Assembly (NCBI GenBank): GCA_902825875.1
Contig: CADECP010000021.1
Location: 66,523 to 130,522, forward strand
Direction: 5' to 3'
From: an uncultured Acidobacteriota bacterium
Lineage (GTDB): Bacteria; Acidobacteriota; Blastocatellia; RBC074
DNA length: 64,000 nt
Shown here: piece by piece, positions 57,200-64,000 of the stretch
How positions within the stretch are numbered: position 1 is the first letter of the stretch
Layout: every line of letters starts with the position of its first letter
Notes under the pieces: model-generated
Told to the model about the DNA's origin: nothing
Seen by the model: only the letters and a program-made list of their open reading frames with translations
The model's database searches: none
Made by a program: the position numbers and the translations under genes

Positions 57200-57568
57200 T
57201 TATTGTTCGTCGTTGTTATTGATCGTGTTGTTTACCCGGCGCTGCGGTTGGTTCTTTTCCAGCCAATCCAGGCAAAATGCGCCGAAGATGATAAGCGGGA
57301 TGGTCAACAACAGCAGCGTCGAACCGGCGCTGGAAAGCCAATGTCGCGCAGCTTCGTTGCCAGCCAGCCAACCGGCAGCCATCAACGTCGCGCCGAAAAT
57401 TCCAGATGCCACGCCACCTGCCAGTCCGATGGCGACACCGACAATCTGGAATTTCGCCAGCAATCGCTTGCTCGGATGATTTTGTTTCCCGCTAATGCGC
57501 GTCGTCGTTTCTGTAAATGCCAATGCATTCAGGTCGTCTCTCGTTTGTTGTTTGTCTGGATTGTTCAT
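57200..57568 (-). CDS. two-helix membrane protein of unknown function in the kdp locus
   Basis: 122 residues. N-terminal 37 residues polar, then helix IVGVAIGLAGGVASGIFGAT and helix STLLLLTIPLIIFGAFCLDW, and an asparagine/arginine-rich C-terminus (RRVNNTINNNDEQ). I recognise no family. ATG at 57568 preferred over TTG at 57571. Lies between kdpE and the porin gene, 51 bases from the latter. Confidence 0.7.
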   Translation of the reverse strand: MNNPDKQQTRDDLNALAFTETTTRISGKQNHPSKRLLAKFQIVGVAIGLAGGVASGIFGATLMAAGWLAGNEAARHWLSSAGSTLLLLTIPLIIFGAFCLDWLEKNQPQRRVNNTINNNDEQ

Positions 57569-57656
57569 CAACGGCGCTGAGCATGAGGCGTCGGGCGTAA
57601 GGATGGCGTAAGCGGGTTATAAAGAATTCGTAAGGGCGGCGGGAGAATCCGGCGGG

Positions 57657-58352
57657 CTAGATTTCCGCATTGAAGCGATAGCCGATCCAGGGTTCGGTCA
57701 AAATGTAATGAGGCTTGGCCGGGTCGGCTTCGATCTTTTTGCGTAACTGGCCGACGAAAACGCGCAGGTATTCAGTCTGTTCGGTGTAATCGCCGCCCCA
57801 GATCGCGCCGAGCAGGACGCGGTGGGTGAGGACTTTACCGGCGTGACGAATCAGATAAATCAGCAGTTCATATTCTTTCGGCGTTAAATGGATTTCTTCG
57901 CCGCGTACGACGACTGCCCGCGATTCCAGATCAACACGGAAATCGCCAAGCTCTATGTCTTTGACCTCTCGCTCGGCTGCCGTTGGCGCGCGGCGCAATG
58001 CGGCTCTGACGCGAGCCAGCAATTCGTCAATGCCGAATGGTTTGGTGACGTAATCGTCCGCTCCGGCGTCCAGAGCTTCGACTTTGGTTCGCTCTTCGCC
58101 TTTGACCGACAGCACGATGATCGGAACCTGAGACAGTTTCCGCAGTCGGCGGCACAGTTCCAATCCGCCCATCTGAGGCATGGAAAGGTCTGTGATGACA
58201 AGGTCGGCAGGCCATTGCGAAAACGTGCTGAGCGCTTCTTCGCCATCGCTGGCGGTTTGGACTTCGTATCCACGCGCGGACAATCCGCGACGCAGCACAC
58301 GCGCGATTTGCGGTTCGTCGTCTACGACCAAAATGCGTTGCGGTTCACTCAT
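57657..58352 (-). CDS. kdpE: KdpE-type response regulator
   Basis: 231 residues. Receiver domain with ILVVDDEPQIARVL, phosphoacceptor Asp in LVITDLSMPQMGG and Lys in YVTKPFGIDELLARV; OmpR/PhoB winged helix with EIHLTPKEYELLIYLIRHAG and YLRVFVGQLRKKIEADPAKP, ending PWIGYRF, the KdpE hallmark. GGAG lies ahead of the ATG at 58352, which overlaps the kinase stop by eight bases. It should activate the kdp promoter when phosphorylated. Confidence 0.95.
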   Translation of the reverse strand: MSEPQRILVVDDEPQIARVLRRGLSARGYEVQTASDGEEALSTFSQWPADLVITDLSMPQMGGLELCRRLRKLSQVPIIVLSVKGEERTKVEALDAGADDYVTKPFGIDELLARVRAALRRAPTAAEREVKDIELGDFRVDLESRAVVVRGEEIHLTPKEYELLIYLIRHAGKVLTHRVLLGAIWGGDYTEQTEYLRVFVGQLRKKIEADPAKPHYILTEPWIGYRFNAEI

Positions 58353-58779
58353 CGTCGTTCGCTCCTTCCCGGGGGTCTTCATCGCCAATCGGGATCAACA
58401 ACTGAACGCGTGTGCCGCTGCCCTGTGCGCCGTCTTCGATCCAGATGCGTCCGCCATGAGCCGCGACGATGCCGCGCGCAATGGACAATCCCATTCCCAA
58501 TCCGCTGGGTTGATTCGCTTCTGAGGCCACGCGAAAGAATTTATCGAAAATTCGCTCGCGCATGTGTGCCGGAACGCCGCGCCCTTGATCTTCCACCATC
58601 AACAGAATCATTTCGTCTTCGGCGCGCCGAGCCGAGATTCTGATCGGCGAACCGGCAGGCGAATACTTCGCGGCGTTGTCAATCAACGAATACAACACTT
58701 CCGCCAGCAAACTGGCATCCACGCGCGCCGAAGGCAATTCGGATTCGATGACGGCTTCGATGGGATGTTCGGCGGTCAA
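58345..58779 (-). CDS. ATPase half of the Kdp sensor kinase, downstream of an in-frame stop
   Basis: 144 residues from a TTG start at 58779. It is a complete HATPase_c domain: N-box LIDNAAKYSPAGSP, G1-box MVEDQGRGVP, F-box RERIFDKFFR, and G2-box SGLGMGLSIARGIVAAHGG. The reading frame is the same as that of the upstream half and is cut from it by TAA at 58813-58815 with 11 sense codons between the stop and this TTG. No ribosome-binding site precedes the TTG. It may be translated by restart, or the whole gene may be a pseudogene. Confidence 0.75.
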   Translation of the reverse strand: MTAEHPIEAVIESELPSARVDASLLAEVLYSLIDNAAKYSPAGSPIRISARRAEDEMILLMVEDQGRGVPAHMRERIFDKFFRVASEANQPSGLGMGLSIARGIVAAHGGRIWIEDGAQGSGTRVQLLIPIGDEDPREGANDDE

Positions 58780-58812
58780 CTCGCTTGCGCGGTCGCACGC
58801 CAGCGCAATGAT

Positions 58813-59526
58813 TTATTCGACCGAACCCCAGCGGCGACGCAATTGCAATTCGCCTGCTTCCAGGCGCGCCAACTCAACCATATTCTCGACAAACCGATTC
58901 AGTCGGTCGGCTTCTTCATTGATGACTTCCAGTAATTCAGCGCGGCCTTCGTGGTCGAGCATCACCGGTTCGTCAGATTCTTCTTCGGCCAATAGCGTGG
59001 TCACCGAAGCCTTGATCGAAGTCAGCGGCGTTCGCAGATCGTGCGTGACGGCATCAAGCAAAGCGGATTTCAACTGCTCGCTTTGGCGAAAGACTTCGGC
59101 TTGTTTGGCTTGTTCCGAAGCGATTCTGTATTCGTGGTAGAGTCGCTCGATCTCTTTTCGCCCGGCTTCGGCTTCTTCGGCGCGGCGTTTGGCGCGCGCC
59201 GAAAGCTGCCCGGCTGTAATGGCGGTAATCAAAAACGCCGCTAACGCCATCCAGTTTTGCAGATCGGCTATGGTGAAGGTGTACAGCGGTGGCAAAAAAA
59301 AGAAGTTGAAACACAGCACGCCCAGAATTGCTGCGACCAGCGCCGGTCGGCTGCCCCAGCCCGTCGCAGCGAACAGTACAACCAGCAATAGAGTCAGCGC
59401 CACAGTGGTCGAACTGAACTGAGCCTGAAATGGAGTCAGCATTGCTGTGACAGCCGCAATGCCTATGACCGCAAACCAGTAGCCGTTGCCAGTTCGTAAA
59501 AAAAACTTTGTCCACACCGAATTCAT
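58813..59526 (-). CDS. membrane and dimerisation half of the Kdp sensor kinase, ending at an in-frame TAA
   Basis: 237 residues: DUF4118 with four membrane helices (about 15-105), a signalling helix (RRAEEAEAGRKEIERLYHEY), and the DHp domain with phospho-acceptor histidine in LLDAVTHDLRTPLTSIKASV. It ends LQLRRRWGSVE where KdpD relatives continue with another glutamate. The C-terminal ATPase half follows in frame after one TAA. The KdpD and Usp parts are at 49986-51164, so this kinase lacks the usual N-terminal cytosolic domain and its GAF domain. Confidence 0.8.
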   Translation of the reverse strand: MNSVWTKFFLRTGNGYWFAVIGIAAVTAMLTPFQAQFSSTTVALTLLLVVLFAATGWGSRPALVAAILGVLCFNFFFLPPLYTFTIADLQNWMALAAFLITAITAGQLSARAKRRAEEAEAGRKEIERLYHEYRIASEQAKQAEVFRQSEQLKSALLDAVTHDLRTPLTSIKASVTTLLAEEESDEPVMLDHEGRAELLEVINEEADRLNRFVENMVELARLEAGELQLRRRWGSVE

Positions 59527-59639
59527 CGAAATTTGCTCCGATCACTATGCAGGGACTTGTAACGTTGGTGACAGACATAAGGCAAGAGGCAAGGTAGCGT
59601 GTTTATGGAGAAAGATTTTTATCAAGCAGGAGTTCAACA

Positions 59640-60494
59640 ATGAAAATTGCGATTGCTGTGGTTTTGTCGTTGCTCGTTGCCTTGTTCGTTGGCGCGAAGC
59701 TGTTTCGGAATTCAATCAATTGGTCGGCGGCGTCTGCGGTAAAAGCGGAAGCGGATATTGCGGAAGCCTCACCATCACTCGGCAGCGATGGCAAACGCGC
59801 GCCGGTCATTGTCGAGTTATTCACATCGGAAGGCTGTTCCAGTTGCCCGCCTGCTGACAAAGTTCTGGCCGAATTGGAACGCTTGCAACCGGTCGAAGGC
59901 GTGGAAATCATCGCCTTGAGCGAGCACGTGGATTACTGGAATTACATCGGCTGGTCAGACCCGTTTTCGTCCGAGATGTTCAGCGCGCGGCAACAGGCTT
60001 ACGCGCCGGTGTTTCGCAACGACGGCGTGTACACTCCGCAAATGGTCGTTGACGGCCAGGCCGAATTCGTCGGCAGTAATTTGTCCAAAGCTCAAACAGC
60101 GATTGCGCGCGCGGCAAAGTTGCCGAAAGCCGATGTGAAAATCGGCCTGTCGCGCGAAGCTCAAACCGTAAAGCTGACTGCGCGCGTGGAAAAGCTTCCG
60201 GCAATTTCCGAAAACGACATGGCGGAAGTATTGCTGGCAATTACCGAAAGCAATCTGACTTCGCAGGTCGCGCGCGGAGAAAATTCCGGGCGACGATTGC
60301 CTCACACAGCAGTCGTGCGCGAATTACGCTCGCTGGGACGTATTGACGATTCGGGCAAAGTCTTTGAAGCTGCGACCGTTGCCGCGCTGAAAACCGATTG
60401 GAAGCTCGGCGATTTGCGCGCTGTCGTGTTTGTGCAGGAACGAAAGCAAAAACGAATTCTCGGCGCGGCTGTGATCAATCTGGCCGGAAAGTGA
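59640..60494 (+). CDS. exported DUF1223 thioredoxin-like protein
   Basis: 284 residues, one N-terminal membrane helix or signal (KIAIAVVLSLLVALFVGAKL). APVIVELFTSEGCSSCPPAD contains a CxxC in thioredoxin-like position; EHVDYWNYIGWSDPFSSEMF and GVYTPQMVVDGQAEFVGSN are the DUF1223 hallmarks. Redox role inferred; no substrate known. Starts the next plus-strand unit, with a TVP38 gene five bases downstream. Confidence 0.9.
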   Translation: MKIAIAVVLSLLVALFVGAKLFRNSINWSAASAVKAEADIAEASPSLGSDGKRAPVIVELFTSEGCSSCPPADKVLAELERLQPVEGVEIIALSEHVDYWNYIGWSDPFSSEMFSARQQAYAPVFRNDGVYTPQMVVDGQAEFVGSNLSKAQTAIARAAKLPKADVKIGLSREAQTVKLTARVEKLPAISENDMAEVLLAITESNLTSQVARGENSGRRLPHTAVVRELRSLGRIDDSGKVFEAATVAALKTDWKLGDLRAVVFVQERKQKRILGAAVINLAGK

Positions 60495-60498
60495 TGCG

Positions 60499-61197
60499 AT
60501 GAAAAATAAAAAACTCTGGCTGATCGGGTTGCTGGTTGTTGCTCTGGTGGTGCTGTTGCGTTTTCTGTCTGTGGGCGATTGGCTGGCTCAATTGCAAGAA
60601 TCAATCAAAGGTTTGGGCGCGTTTGCTCCAATTGGTTATTTGCTGCTTTATGTTGCAACAACAGTGTTGCTAATTCCCGGCAGCGTGCTGACGATTGGCG
60701 CGGCTGGAATTTTCAGTTTTTGGAAAGCTCTGGCCGTGGTACTGGTCGGGGCGAACGTCGGCGCGTTGTGTGCGTTTCTGCTGACGCGGACGTTTTTGCG
60801 TGACCGTGTCGCTTTGTGGGCGGCGGGCAATCCGAAATTTGCCGCGCTTGACCGCGCGATTGGCCGCGAAGGATTCAAGATGGTGTTACTCGTCCGCCTC
60901 AGCCCTGTGTTTCCGTTTACATTGCTGAATTATTTTCTGGGACTGACGACTGTGCGAATAAGTTCGTACGTGCTGGCGAATTTGATCGGCATGCTGCCGG
61001 GAACATTTTTGTATGTGTACATCGGTGCGACGGCGCGAGATGCTTTGAGCGCAGGTGCTAGCGGCATCGGTACTTGGCAGATTGTGCTGCGCGTCGTAGG
61101 TTTGCTGGCCACGGTTGCCGTTGTAGCGATGGTGACGCGCACCGCCAAAAAAGCTCTGGCGCACGTTGAACAAGCTACCGATGCCACATTGCAATAA
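60499..61197 (+). CDS. TVP38/TMEM64-family (DedA-like) membrane protein
   Basis: 232 residues, about five or six helices, with GYLLLYVATTVLLIPGSVLTI, FLLTRTFLRDRV and MVLLVRLSPVFPFTLLNYFLGLTTVRISSYVLANLIGMLPGTFLYVYIG, the SNARE-associated/VTT domain signature. DedA-superfamily proteins move lipid carriers or related molecules across membranes. Starts five bases after the DUF1223 gene, so co-transcribed. Confidence 0.92.
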   Translation: MKNKKLWLIGLLVVALVVLLRFLSVGDWLAQLQESIKGLGAFAPIGYLLLYVATTVLLIPGSVLTIGAAGIFSFWKALAVVLVGANVGALCAFLLTRTFLRDRVALWAAGNPKFAALDRAIGREGFKMVLLVRLSPVFPFTLLNYFLGLTTVRISSYVLANLIGMLPGTFLYVYIGATARDALSAGASGIGTWQIVLRVVGLLATVAVVAMVTRTAKKALAHVEQATDATLQ

Positions 61198-61304
61198 GAG
61201 CGTACGATTGATTGGGCTAATAAAGTAGCGTTTTGATTTTCGATACATGCACCTGTATTCTCCAGACTTACCAGCCTTATTTCCAAAATTAAAGCTAGTC
61301 ATTT

Positions 61305-63101
61305 ATGTCATCGAACATTCGCAATTTTTCTATCATCGCACACATTGACCACGGAAAAACCACGCTTTCCGACCGCTTGTTGGAAGCAACCGGCGCGCTG
61401 GAACAGCGTGAAATGTCTGACCAGGTGTTGGACGCCATGGATTTGGAACGCGAGCGCGGCATCACCATCAAAGCGCACGCCGTTCGTTTGGGTTACAAAG
61501 CTCAGGACGGCAAGGATTACATCCTGAACTTGATTGATACGCCCGGCCACGTGGATTTCAGTTACGAAGTTTCGCGCAGTCTGTCCGCTTGCGAAGGCGC
61601 ATTGCTGATCGTGGACGCCAGTCAGGGCGTTGAAGCGCAAACGCTGGCCAATGCTTATCTGGCCGTTGACCATCACTTGGAACTGGTTCCTGTCATCAAC
61701 AAAATTGACCTGCCCAGCGCAGACCCTGACCGGGTCAAAGACCAAATCGAACACGTCATCGGAATCAGCACGCACAACGCCGTGCTGGCTTCGGCCAAAT
61801 CCGGCATAGGCATCAACGAAATTCTGGAAGCCATTGTGCGCGACGTTCCGCCGCCCAAAGGCTCAGCCGAAGCTCCGTTGAAAGCGTTGATTTTCGATTC
61901 GTGGTTTGACCCTTATCGCGGCGTCATCGTCATGGTGCGCGTGATTGACGGTGAGCTTCGCAAAGGCACGAAGATTCGGTTGATGGCCAAAGGCACTACG
62001 CACGAAGTCGAAGAGTTGGGAGTCATGACGCCGAAAGCTCGCCCGATTGACAAGCTGGGCGTGGGCGAAGTCGGCTTCATCGTCGCCAACATCAAAACCG
62101 TCGCTGATGTCAGCATCGGCGACACGGTGACTGAAGCGGCTCGCCCGACGCCGGAACCTTTTCCCGGCTTTCAGGAAATCAAGCCGATGGTTTTCGCTGG
62201 GCTTTATCCGATTGAACCAAACCAATACGTGGAACTGCGCGACGCGCTGGAAAAACTTCGGTTGAACGATTCGTCATTCTTTTTCGAGCCGGAAGTTTCA
62301 ACCGCGCTGGGTTTCGGTTTCCGCTGCGGCTTTCTGGGATTGCTGCACATGGAAATTGTGCAGGAACGGTTGGAGCGAGAATTCAACGTTGATCTGATTA
62401 CGACCGCTCCTGGAGTGCGTTACCGCATCACGGACGTGCGCGGCGACATCATCGAAGTTGATAACCCGTCAAAGCTGCCGCCATCAGGCGACATCGTCAA
62501 ATTTGAAGAACCGATCATCACGGCCATGATTCTGACCAACGAAGAATTTCTGGGCGGCATTTTGGCTCTGCTGGACGAAAAACGCGGCATTCAAAAGGGC
62601 TTCGATTACGTTGCGCAGACGCGCGTCAAGCTGACTTACGAAGTGCCGCTGAACGAAATTGTGCTGGACTTTTTCGACCGGCTGAAATCCATTTCGCGCG
62701 GTTACGCTTCGTTGGATTATCACCTGGCCGGGTATCGAGACTCCGATCTGGTCAAGCTGGACATTATGGTCGCTGGCGATCAAGTGGACGCGCTGTCTTT
62801 GATCGTTCACAAAGACGTTGCTTATCCGCGTGGCCGTTTGCTGGTGGACAAGATGCGAAAGCTGATTCCGCGCCAGATGTTTGAAGTCGCCATTCAGGCA
62901 GCCATCGGCACGCGCGTCATCGCCCGCGAAACCATCAAAGCCGTCGGCAAAAACGTGCTGGCCAAATGTTACGGCGGCGACATTTCGCGCAAACGCAAGC
63001 TGCTGGAAAAACAAAAAGAAGGCAAAAAGCGCATGAAGCGCGTCGGCAAAGTCGAAATTCCGCAGGAAGCATTTTTGGCTGTGCTGAAGGTGAATGAATA
63101 A
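61305..63101 (+). CDS. lepA: elongation factor 4 (LepA) GTPase
   Basis: 598 residues, normal LepA length. P-loop [19 protein letters not shown], switch [17 protein letters not shown], and G4 [13 protein letters not shown]. The C-terminal LepA-specific domain has [28 protein letters not shown] and [22 protein letters not shown]. It acts on the ribosome to back-translocate or to aid assembly. No lepB follows; the next gene is a methyltransferase. Confidence 0.98.
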   Translation: MSSNIRNFSIIAHIDHGKTTLSDRLLEATGALEQREMSDQVLDAMDLERERGITIKAHAVRLGYKAQDGKDYILNLIDTPGHVDFSYEVSRSLSACEGALLIVDASQGVEAQTLANAYLAVDHHLELVPVINKIDLPSADPDRVKDQIEHVIGISTHNAVLASAKSGIGINEILEAIVRDVPPPKGSAEAPLKALIFDSWFDPYRGVIVMVRVIDGELRKGTKIRLMAKGTTHEVEELGVMTPKARPIDKLGVGEVGFIVANIKTVADVSIGDTVTEAARPTPEPFPGFQEIKPMVFAGLYPIEPNQYVELRDALEKLRLNDSSFFFEPEVSTALGFGFRCGFLGLLHMEIVQERLEREFNVDLITTAPGVRYRITDVRGDIIEVDNPSKLPPSGDIVKFEEPIITAMILTNEEFLGGILALLDEKRGIQKGFDYVAQTRVKLTYEVPLNEIVLDFFDRLKSISRGYASLDYHLAGYRDSDLVKLDIMVAGDQVDALSLIVHKDVAYPRGRLLVDKMRKLIPRQMFEVAIQAAIGTRVIARETIKAVGKNVLAKCYGGDISRKRKLLEKQKEGKKRMKRVGKVEIPQEAFLAVLKVNE

Positions 63102-63123
63102 ATGCCTGTGGAGTGGAGTCAGT

Positions 63124-64000
63124 ATGCCTAAAGCACAACTCTCTTTGCTTGATCTGCAAATCCCAGAAACTAATGGGGATCGGAAACGCCGAAAATCTCC
63201 TGACGGCGAAACAACAACAAATCTGGTTGTTTCCTCACACTTTGGCGACAATGCCGACTTGTTTCCACAAATTCTTTCTCTCCACGTTCCCAAAGGTTCA
63301 ACGATTGCCGACGTGACTTATGGCAAAGGCGTTTTCTGGCGCAAAGTCAGTTTAGACGATTACACGCTGTTACCAACTGATTTGAAAACCGGAGTTGATT
63401 GCCGTGTGTTGCCTTATCAGGACGAGGAGCTTGATTGCGTGATTCTTGACCCGCCTTACATGGAAGGTTTGTACCGAGACGATGACAGCTTCGCCGGGCA
63501 AGGCACTCACGAATCTTTTCAGGAAAGTTATTCAAACGGAACTCGCCCAGTGGAATTAAACGGCAAATGGCATGACGCAGTGTTGGAAATGTATGTCCAA
63601 GCCGCAATCGAAGCCAAACGAGTGCTGCGGCCAAAAGGAATTTTGATCGTCAAATGTCAGGACGAAGTCAGCGCCGGAATTCAGCGATTGACGCATGTGG
63701 AATTGATTATGAACCTGAACTTGCTAGGGTTTTATGCTAAAGATTTGTTCGTATTGACCAGGTCGAATCGCCCCGGAGTCACACGCGTTCTAAAACAACT
63801 TCACGCCAGGAAGAACCATTCTTACTTCATCGTCTTTGTAAAAGGCGCAACCAAATCTCAGCTTTCGTCCATCGCTATTCTTCACCAGCTATTAGGCGAT
63901 CAAGTAACAGGAAAGGATCGTCAACGTAAGGCGGCTGAAGCGGATAGAACTGGTTGCAAGTTTCATCCTTCACAAAACTCTCTGAGATTGATCAATGTGA
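63124..64000 (+). CDS. DNA methyltransferase (DPPY type), 3' end outside window
   Basis: 292 codons, open to the last base. Visible motifs: a SAM-binding region [14 protein letters not shown] (about 61-74), motif [11 protein letters not shown] (109-117) as in N6-adenine or N4-cytosine methyltransferases, and [16 protein letters not shown] plus [10 protein letters not shown] as later fold strands. The first 30 residues ([20 protein letters not shown]) are a basic lead. GGAG lies nine bases upstream of ATG. A plain SAM-dependent RNA methylase cannot be excluded, but DPPY favours DNA. It may head a modification system beyond the edge. Confidence 0.82.
   Translation, partial: MPKAQLSLLDLQIPETNGDRKRRKSPDGETTTNLVVSSHFGDNADLFPQILSLHVPKGSTIADVTYGKGVFWRKVSLDDYTLLPTDLKTGVDCRVLPYQDEELDCVILDPPYMEGLYRDDDSFAGQGTHESFQESYSNGTRPVELNGKWHDAVLEMYVQAAIEAKRVLRPKGILIVKCQDEVSAGIQRLTHVELIMNLNLLGFYAKDLFVLTRSNRPGVTRVLKQLHARKNHSYFIVFVKGATKSQLSSIAILHQLLGDQVTGKDRQRKAAEADRTGCKFHPSQNSLRLINV

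Noticed and set aside
58813..58815. Stop codon as selenocysteine or pyrrolysine readthrough
   Set aside because: The codon is TAA, not TGA or TAG, and a glutamate is expected at this position.

Overview
The window reads as a densely packed chromosomal segment of a Gram-negative-type bacterium. Evidence for an outer membrane includes a predicted beta-barrel porin, Tat-exported and lipid-modifying enzymes, an ArnT-like glycosyltransferase, and NlpC/P60 wall enzymes. The gene mix (a 1054-residue BNR/VPS10-like secreted protein, two NlpC/P60 paralogues, BON and pirin proteins) together with recurrent GC-rich intergenic palindromes is what I would expect of an Acidobacteriota/Blastocatellia-type genome. 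That placement is an inference from style, not proof. I saw no rRNA, tRNA, CRISPR array, transposase, integrase or prophage gene.

Left third (1-22.6 kb): a luciferase-like oxidoreductase cut by the window start; an operon of a Tat-exported sugar isomerase and galactokinase; dihydrofolate reductase; a GlsB-type membrane protein; an S41 peptidase and glycerol kinase converging on a perfect 19-bp hairpin; a CPA2 antiporter; a CNNM/HlyC-type CBS protein; an unknown secreted propeller protein; an ArnT-like and a DPM1-like glycosyltransferase; a flotillin/YqiJ pair; an ion-exchange operon (CaCA antiporter, 52-residue zinc ribbon, KefB-like antiporter); a PIG-V-like mannosyltransferase; and class I fructose-bisphosphate aldolase.

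Middle (22.7-49.9 kb): the BNR protein; a tight operon plsC-like/gpsA/smpB/pepA; an IlvD/Edd dehydratase divergent from a marR-doxX-pirin unit; an operon of lysoplasmalogenase, monoacylglycerol-lipase-like hydrolase and an unrecognised 14-cysteine protein; unknown secreted proteins; duplicated NlpC/P60 genes; a flavin split-barrel protein and a double UspA protein; a GlcD-like FAD oxidase; a translationally coupled RHH-like/HNH pair; msrPQ; rnhB and a ThrE-type exporter; a CurA-like reductase; and a BON protein.

Right part (49.9-64 kb): a complete Kdp potassium-uptake locus on the minus strand, running in transcription order sensor kinase, kdpE, a small membrane protein, porin, a 28-residue peptide, kdpF, kdpA, kdpB, kdpC and a kinase-less KdpD (KdpD plus Usp domains). 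KdpD is therefore split into two genes at opposite ends of the locus, and the kinase half carries an in-frame TAA between its dimerisation and ATPase domains. After it come a DUF1223 protein, a TVP38 membrane protein, lepA, and a DNA methyltransferase with a DPPY motif that runs off the right edge and could be the start of a modification or defence locus.

Intergenic DNA holds at least four kinds of palindromic or repeated element. Two of them (7.4 kb and 30.5-30.8 kb) share the same TCAGTACCGCG tip and look like one dispersed family.
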